DNA of 64,000 nucleotides from Caenorhabditis elegans. Taxonomy: Eukaryota > Nematoda > Chromadorea > Rhabditida > Rhabditidae. Positions 59,926 to 64,000 of this stretch are shown here, piece by piece. The DNA lies in assembly GCF_000002985.6 (NCBI RefSeq), contig NC_003281.10, forward strand, positions 4,216,001 through 4,280,000, given 5' to 3'. The notes under the pieces are model-generated. The model made no database searches. It was not told where the DNA came from and saw only the letters and a list, made by a program, of their open reading frames with translations. A program made the translations under genes and the position numbers. Each line of letters opens with the position of its first letter. Position 1 is the first letter of the stretch.

Positions 59926-60200
59926 TTAAAAATGGACATGACTTAATATTTTGGAGGGAGTTCAAACTGAAAATTTAGGCAAAATCTCAGAAAAAACGGG
60001 TTTAGGGGACTTTTTGTCATTCTTTCTCGCTTTAAAAAATTATTTTGTGGTATTTCTGAACTTCAGACTATTTTTGGTATTTTAATGCAAAATCCTCATT
60101 TTTCCAACTTCAATTTTAAAAATTCCAGTAAATATTCTCTCAAACTTTCAGCATTTTCAGATTTTTTTTCTGTGTAAAAATAAACAATAACACTTGAATT

Positions 60201-61353
60201 ATAAAATCTCTGGAATCATTTATTTACATCATTCTTGCTCATCAGAATTTGTTGGAAAACGAATTTCGGAAAGAAAAACAATTTGGGGGTGGAGAAGTGG
60301 TGGGGTGGGAACGAACGAACAGTTTAGAGAAAGTCAGGGGGTTGGTGGGGGAGAATGTGATTGCCATTGAAATGGTTAGAAAGAACAAAGAGAGAGAGAG
60401 CTCACGGATTCCGGAGCTCTTCGAGCTGCTGCTGCTGTAGACGTACTCGACGATGACGGAACGGTGTCACCGGGCGAGGAAAGGAGAATGAGTGAGGGAG
60501 AGAGAGAGGAGAAGCTTAAAAGTTTCGCGGTTATTGAGGGGTTCAAAAGACCCAGGAACAACAAAACAAAACAAAGGTCAATCAACAAGAGGTGTAAGGG
60601 ATGGAGTATGTGTCTGAATAGGTTCCTAAGAGTCCAGTCAAACAACAATTTAAGAAACTTTTGGGGGGGGGGGTCTATGTACATGTGGGGAGATGTTCGT
60701 TTCAAGAGGAAAAGAGAAAAAAGAAGGGAGGAAATGAGCATTTGAAACCAGTCAAAAGAACATTTAAACATTTAAATTAGAGGTGTCTGGGGGTGATCGA
60801 TTCATAAGGTTTAAATAGTTCTGATCTGATAGTTAGACCATAGAGATAGAGAGGGAGAGAGAGAGAGAGACGCAGAGTGTATGTGCTGTTAACTTAAAAG
60901 AAATCAATAAACAAAAAGGAAAAACCAGTGTGTATGTTCGCTTGTTGTGTCTTCAGTTTGTTTCATGAAACGGTTAAAAGAGAGACTCTTGCAAACCCAT
61001 CATCATTTTTTAATTAAAAAAACATGATCATCTTCGCTTCGAGAGATTGTTCGCCTAACAACGTGGTAGAAAAGGAGAGGTATAGAGATTTCGGGAGGGG
61101 AAGAAAAACAAAACAATTTTTAAACTGGTGATGATGAGTTTTCAGAATGGAACGATAGTTTTTGGATTGAGAAAAAGAAGAAGGTTTTGTGGATCGGGGA
61201 GCGGGCTAACAATATGAACATGGGTATTGATTGCGGCGCGCGCGGCAGCACACTGTGTCTTTTTTTGTAGAGATGATTGGTTGGAAAGGATTGAGAGAGA
61301 GAAGAGGTTTAGAGACGAAAGAAGAAGTGGAGTGAAGACGTTGTCCTGTCCAT
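60201..61353 (-). other. sup-26: Probable sup-26 3' UTR
   Basis: Downstream of the predicted sup-26 stop the minus strand is pyrimidine-rich for over 1 kb. It ends near an AATAAA on the minus strand at about 60217-60222. It includes a run of 11 C residues (G on plus, 60663-60673) and CT-rich stretches. The length of the UTR is inferred from this signal only. Confidence 0.45.
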
Positions 61354-63459
61354 TTATTGTGGATTCATCGGCTGGAAATACTAAATTTTAGGATTCTGCT
61401 GATTGGCTAGAGTCTAGAAGAGGATTCGCCACCTCTTGGAACACTTAGAACCTCACAAGGGTATGGTTCTGTGTAATCCTCTCGGAATTTACGTTCATTG
61501 AAATTTGATTCGAAAATTGAAATGTTTCCAAAATAAAGCTTGTACCCCCGGCTCATATCTTGGTTGTCTAAAGTTTCATCCAAAAATGTTCAGTTAACAA
61601 AATTGTGAGAAAACTAAAGACAACCGAGATATAAGCCGGCAAAGTAGAGAAGTTGAAAAATCATCTAAGTTTTTTTAAATTTTGTGAAATCGACATTTAT
61701 AGTCCTAGAGGATTACATCACATCCTACTTTTCAGCTTGATCTCTGTAAGCCGTGGAAATACAGCTTACAGAGGTCCCAAGCTTCTCCACAAAACGCCAC
61801 ACACCTTTTTGTTGCGTCCATTATTCGGGTTGTAAAACTGTTGATTCCCACCCTGTCCGCCTTGTCCGACTCCTTGTCCACCTTGTCCACCGGCATTCTG
61901 TCCGTACATATGTGCTCCATACATGTCACCTCCACCATTCGCCTGTGGATTTCCACCACCGACATGCATACCGCCCATCTGTGAAGCCAACGAGTTAACG
62001 TCATAGTGTTGTTGGTAGACTGCAGCTGGATGGTATCCATAGTACGATTGATAGACTTGTGGATATTGCATTCGCTGGAGCATTTCAGGATTGTTCATCG
62101 AGTGCTGAAATTGAAATTAATTTTAATATAATTCTAAAAGCTTGCGGATCTAATGGGGCAAGGGGGTCTCCGGGCGGACACATCGAAAATTCGCAAATTG
62201 TCCCTACCTGGCCATTCAAAAACGCCGTCGGTCCGCCCAGAGAGCTAAACTGTTGAAATGAGGGGTGGCGTGATGTACTACCAACCTTACTCTTCCTGCC
62301 GGTATCGGCTTGCTTAATGAGCAGGGCTGGACCTTCCTTTGACATAGTATCGAAGCGACCACCATTCAACGCAGAAATGATAACTTCGCACTTTTCCTTC
62401 GAATCCATTCTGGCGAATCCGACTCCACGCGACTGATTGTCTGGAGTACGAAGAATACGTGTAGAGATCACCATTCCAAACTTGTTGAGCTCAGTCTCGA
62501 GCATTTGTTCGGTGAAGTCCAATGGCAAGTTGGCAATGTACAAGTTGGTTGGATCTTGCTCTTGTTGTTGAAGCTTTGCCATTTGTGCTTGAACTCCTTC
62601 AGTGTTGAGCCCGTCAACTGCTGCAGCAGCGGCTTGTGGAGATTCAAAGTCAACAAATCCGTATCCCTTGCAATTGTTGGTTGCTTTATCCATAATAGCT
62701 TTGGTCGATGCAATGTTTCCGTACTTGGAGCACATTTCACGAAGGAGATCATCGTTGGTGTTTGGCATGAGACCGCGAATGTAGAGATTAGTCTGAAACA
62801 AAGAATCGGGTCAGATTAACGGCACCGAATGCGTGTGGGGAGAGGTTTGCCGTACAGAACTGGGAGTAGTGTTGAAATTGGATGAGGCACGATGCTGTGA
62901 AGTGGGTGGAAGAGGAACTCGACGCGAACTCACCGAGCTCAAAGGAGTCGAGTCGTGATGCTGCTGGTCACCACGTGGAGCTGTGTAACGACCATAGCCG
63001 TTGCTGTTTCCAAACGGTCCGCTTCCTCTCATATGGTTTTGGACACGCTGAAAGAGAGTTCAGAAGGTTATTGGGAAGCTTGATGAAGCTTGAGAAGAAG
63101 CCCAGAAACTACAAAAGTACAAATGAACTTACTCCATGGAATGGGCGTTGTTGTTGATATTGATGTTGTGGTGGTCCCTGTTGTTGTTGCTGGGGAGCTT
63201 GCCCTTGTTGTGGCTGCTGTTGTTGCTGTTGTTGTTGTGGAGCCGAAGATGCGTTCATTCTTGAATTATTATGATGATGATGATGTTGAGAATTATGAGG
63301 TGGAGGAGGAGGACGATTAAACTGTTGGTTTGATGAGGATGAGTGATAATGCTGATGATTTTGGTGTTGATGTGATGAAGATGAATAGTGGAGGAGATGG
63401 CCACCCGCTTTATCGCTTCTCGGATACGGTTGTTGCGAGTTCTGGGCAGTCGGCGGCAT
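61354..63459 (-). CDS. sup-26: SUP-26, two-RRM RNA-binding protein (RBMS/Shep family)
   Basis: SUP-26 represses translation of tra-2 mRNA in worm sex determination (from literature). Exons: 63133-63459 (acceptor at 63474), 62856-63047, 62208-62792, 61805-62104, 61354-61371; 473 aa from the first ATG in the exon. Residues 1-109 are low complexity, with runs of His, Pro and Gln up to eight. RRM1 spans ~174-246 (LYIRGL and KGYGFVDF); RRM2 spans ~255-335 (LYIANL and RGVGFARM). The linker QAQMAK is shared with human RBMS1. The C-terminal third is Gly/Gln/Tyr-rich. The last coding exon is just PMNPQ and a TAA after a TATTTCCAG acceptor. Two in-phase donors exist for the RRM exon. Upstream exons beyond the window may give longer N-termini, so the start is provisional. 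Confidence 0.9.
61548..61639. repeat. Foldback repeat in last sup-26 intron
   Basis: Inverted 22-bp ends, CCGGCTCATATCTTGGTTGT and its complement with two mismatches, around a 48-bp spacer. Small MITE-like form. Confidence 0.65.
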
Positions 63460-63473
63460 CGAGTGAAGCCGTG

Positions 63474-64000
63474 CTGCAAACACCACAGAACAACAGTGAG
63501 AAGCGATATTCAGGAAAGGACAAGGAAAGAGAAATAGGAAGAAGAAAAACACCTGAATTGGGCCTCATACCACATTTCCTCTATTAGAGTTGCACCAGAT
63601 AGTTATATGTATATCTCAGTAGCTTATATCTCAGTCATCGTTTGTTCTATACAAAAATTGTCAACTGACAAAAAATTTTTAACTCTTTTTCTATAATTTT
63701 GTAGATGAAGGTTAATTGATAACTTCAAAATAAACGAAGATATAACTTTTCAAAGTGAAATAGCGGGGTCCAATACTAATAGAGGGAATTTGGTATCTCT
63801 AATGTAAAGCCCAATCTCAAGGGGGCACCATGGAAACTTCACATAGAAAATTAACTATGTATATACTTATTAAGAAACCATCAGATAATGAGAGTCTACT
63901 TTCAGGCGCAAAAGAGCATTTGGTGGAGATAGCATTTTGCAAAAGAGCATTTTGCGAAAGGTATTCTCATGACCTGATAAATTCTTAATATAGACCTTGA
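63474..64000. other. Upstream flank or intron of sup-26
   Basis: On the minus strand this lies before the acceptor TTTGCAG that precedes the first visible sup-26 coding exon. It may be an intron of a longer transcript or the promoter. Short repeats of ATATCTCAGT and AAAGAGCATTT are present near 63610-63640 and 63910-63955. No other gene seen. Confidence 0.4.

Larger units (their letters stand above)
56254..60200. other. Convergent intergenic region
   Basis: Nearly 4 kb between the BTB gene and the sup-26 3' region. It contains the BTB 3' UTR (AATAAA near 56489), a perfect TGACGTCA at 56993-57000, a GCACGTGAC E-box near 57121, scattered GCCTGCCTAC-type units at 57967-58145, a small minus-strand frame at 58700-58915 and an inverted repeat at 59865-59925. 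No confident gene. Confidence 0.45.

Noticed and set aside
60390..60530. Alternative sup-26 terminal exon with a Gln run
   Set aside because: A TTTTAAG acceptor and a frame ending in a Gln run and LEELRNP exist, but the stronger TATTTCCAG acceptor at 61372 gives an in-frame stop far earlier and better fits a normal gene end.
62245..62286. 36-bp intron between the two SUP-26 donors
   Set aside because: A GTTGGT donor and CAACAG acceptor exist, but 36 bp is below the usual worm intron minimum.

Overview
The window is nematode nuclear DNA and matches the mpk-1 region of Caenorhabditis elegans chromosome III. The evidence is the complete coding structure of the ERK kinase MPK-1 (both N-terminal forms), the SF3B1 orthologue with lysine at residue 718, and the RNA-binding protein SUP-26. 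Splice acceptors are short worm-type TTTCAG or TTTTAG, many introns are small, and the flanking DNA is AT-rich. Locus names are from memory; exon coordinates were read from the sequence and each model was checked for frame and length.

Layout. 1-706 (+): last two exons of a proline/serine-rich C-terminus, probably the PHLPP-like phosphatase next to mpk-1. 1396-12108 (-): mpk-1, with an 8.2-kb intron separating the exon of the long form from the body. 13197-14393 (+): CUE-domain protein of the CUEDC1 type. 14623-17202 (-): a nuclear hormone receptor, convergent with it. 17220-25525: gene-poor, repeat-rich DNA. 25526-31671 (-): four head-to-tail housekeeping genes (WDR55-like, ZNHIT2-like, mitochondrial ribosomal protein bL21m, CCDC25-like) that look like an operon. 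32670-47048 (-): the GATOR1 subunit DEPDC5/Iml1 in 17 exons. 48082-53266 (-): sftb-1 (SF3B1), 11 exons, 1322 aa. 54271-56253 (+): a BTB protein with a MATH-like N-terminus. 56254-61353: convergent intergenic DNA and the sup-26 3' region. 61354-63459 (-): sup-26.

The most unusual object is a 3.04-kb near-perfect palindrome at 38145-41186 inside a DEPDC5 intron. Its two arms are about 1.43 kb, its loop is about 174 bp, and it is flanked by an exact 9-bp direct repeat. Long inverted repeats plus a 9-bp target duplication fit a young non-autonomous Mutator-like (foldback) element. Each arm carries a tRNA-like segment with A- and B-box matches and an array of GGGGGCAT repeats. Several smaller foldback families also lie in introns and intergenic DNA.

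Functionally the genes cover ERK signalling (mpk-1), amino-acid control of TORC1 (DEPDC5), splicing (SF3B1; ZNHIT2 relatives assist snRNP assembly), ribosome production (WDR55, bL21m) and RNA-level regulation (SUP-26). No shared pathway is implied beyond the probable operon. Exon boundaries are predictions from splice signals and family homology, not from transcripts.
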